In this document: in pieces, positions 11,608-11,647 of the stretch
Layout: each line of letters begins with the position of its first letter
Numbering within the stretch: the stretch's first letter is position 1
Origin: Rhodospirillaceae bacterium
GTDB lineage: Bacteria > Pseudomonadota > Alphaproteobacteria > UBA828
Assembly (NCBI GenBank): GCA_028819955.1
Contig: JAPPKP010000081.1
Location: 25,759 to 37,405, forward strand
DNA: 11,647 bases
Reading direction: 5' to 3'
Made by a program: the position numbers and the translations under genes
Notes under the pieces: generated by a model
The model's database searches: none
Seen by the model: only the letters and a program-made list of their open reading frames with translations
What the model was told of the DNA's origin: nothing

Positions 11608-11647
11608 GTGGGCAACGTCGCGGTGGTGGGCTCCCAGTGGGGCGACG
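11608..11647 (+). CDS. purA: Adenylosuccinate synthetase, 5' end only
   Basis: Only the first 13 residues are in the window: a GTG start followed by GNVAVVGSQWGD. This is the conserved N-terminus of adenylosuccinate synthetase (usual form V-V-V-G-A/S-Q-W-G-D-E-G-K-G-K), which joins IMP and aspartate using GTP in AMP synthesis. The Asp of WGD is the catalytic base in the family. The start lies three bases after the hisZ stop, so the two genes probably form one operon. The gene runs off the right edge. Confidence 0.88.
   Translation, partial: MGNVAVVGSQWGD

Overview
The window comes from a high-GC alphaproteobacterium. The host genes on the right are hisZ followed within a few bases by the start of purA, and the tRNA-Lys promoter has the TTGAC / CTATNN form common in this class. 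A Rhodospirillales-like host is my inference. No taxonomic marker settles it.

Layout. Positions 1-72 are homopolymer-rich and look like a contig-end artefact. Positions 73-296 are lower in GC, carry a TATAAT box and a very strong Shine-Dalgarno sequence reading left, and look like the edge of an insertion sequence that cut off a leftward gene (about 297-410) resembling the N-terminus of a bacterial voltage-gated ion channel. From 511 to 10280 lies a complete integrated element of about 9.8 kb. It is bounded by a perfect 46-bp direct repeat of the 3' half of tRNA-Lys(UUU), and the intact tRNA survives at the right end (10236-10311, minus strand). Beyond it is host sequence: a divergent promoter region, hisZ and the first codons of purA.

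The element. At its left end sit an attachment arm (a perfect IHF consensus and a 21-bp arm-type repeat, copied exactly at the right end) and a P4-type tyrosine integrase. Next come a small gene of unknown function, an AlpA/excisionase-like DNA-binding protein, and a replication initiator-like protein. The middle of the initiator gene carries iterons, an AT-richer stretch and a 20-bp hairpin, an arrangement like the phage lambda origin inside gene O. A tightly coupled operon follows: large terminase, HNH nuclease, HK97-type major capsid protein, prohead protease, a possible decoration protein, a gp6-like connector, portal, a zinc-ribbon protein and a small unknown protein. It ends in a cluster of hairpins and a probable terminator, facing a single leftward gene of unknown function.

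Interpretation. The element can plausibly integrate, excise, replicate, build a capsid and package DNA. It has no recognisable tail, lysis, baseplate or CI-type repressor gene. Its ends are intact and every main ORF is open, so it looks like a functional compact satellite rather than a decayed prophage. The best match to a known class is a capsid-forming phage-inducible chromosomal island (cf-PICI), which makes its own heads and takes tails from a helper phage. This assignment is inferred from gene content. The built-in origin, the portal-last gene order and the structured 3' non-coding region are the parts most likely to be new.
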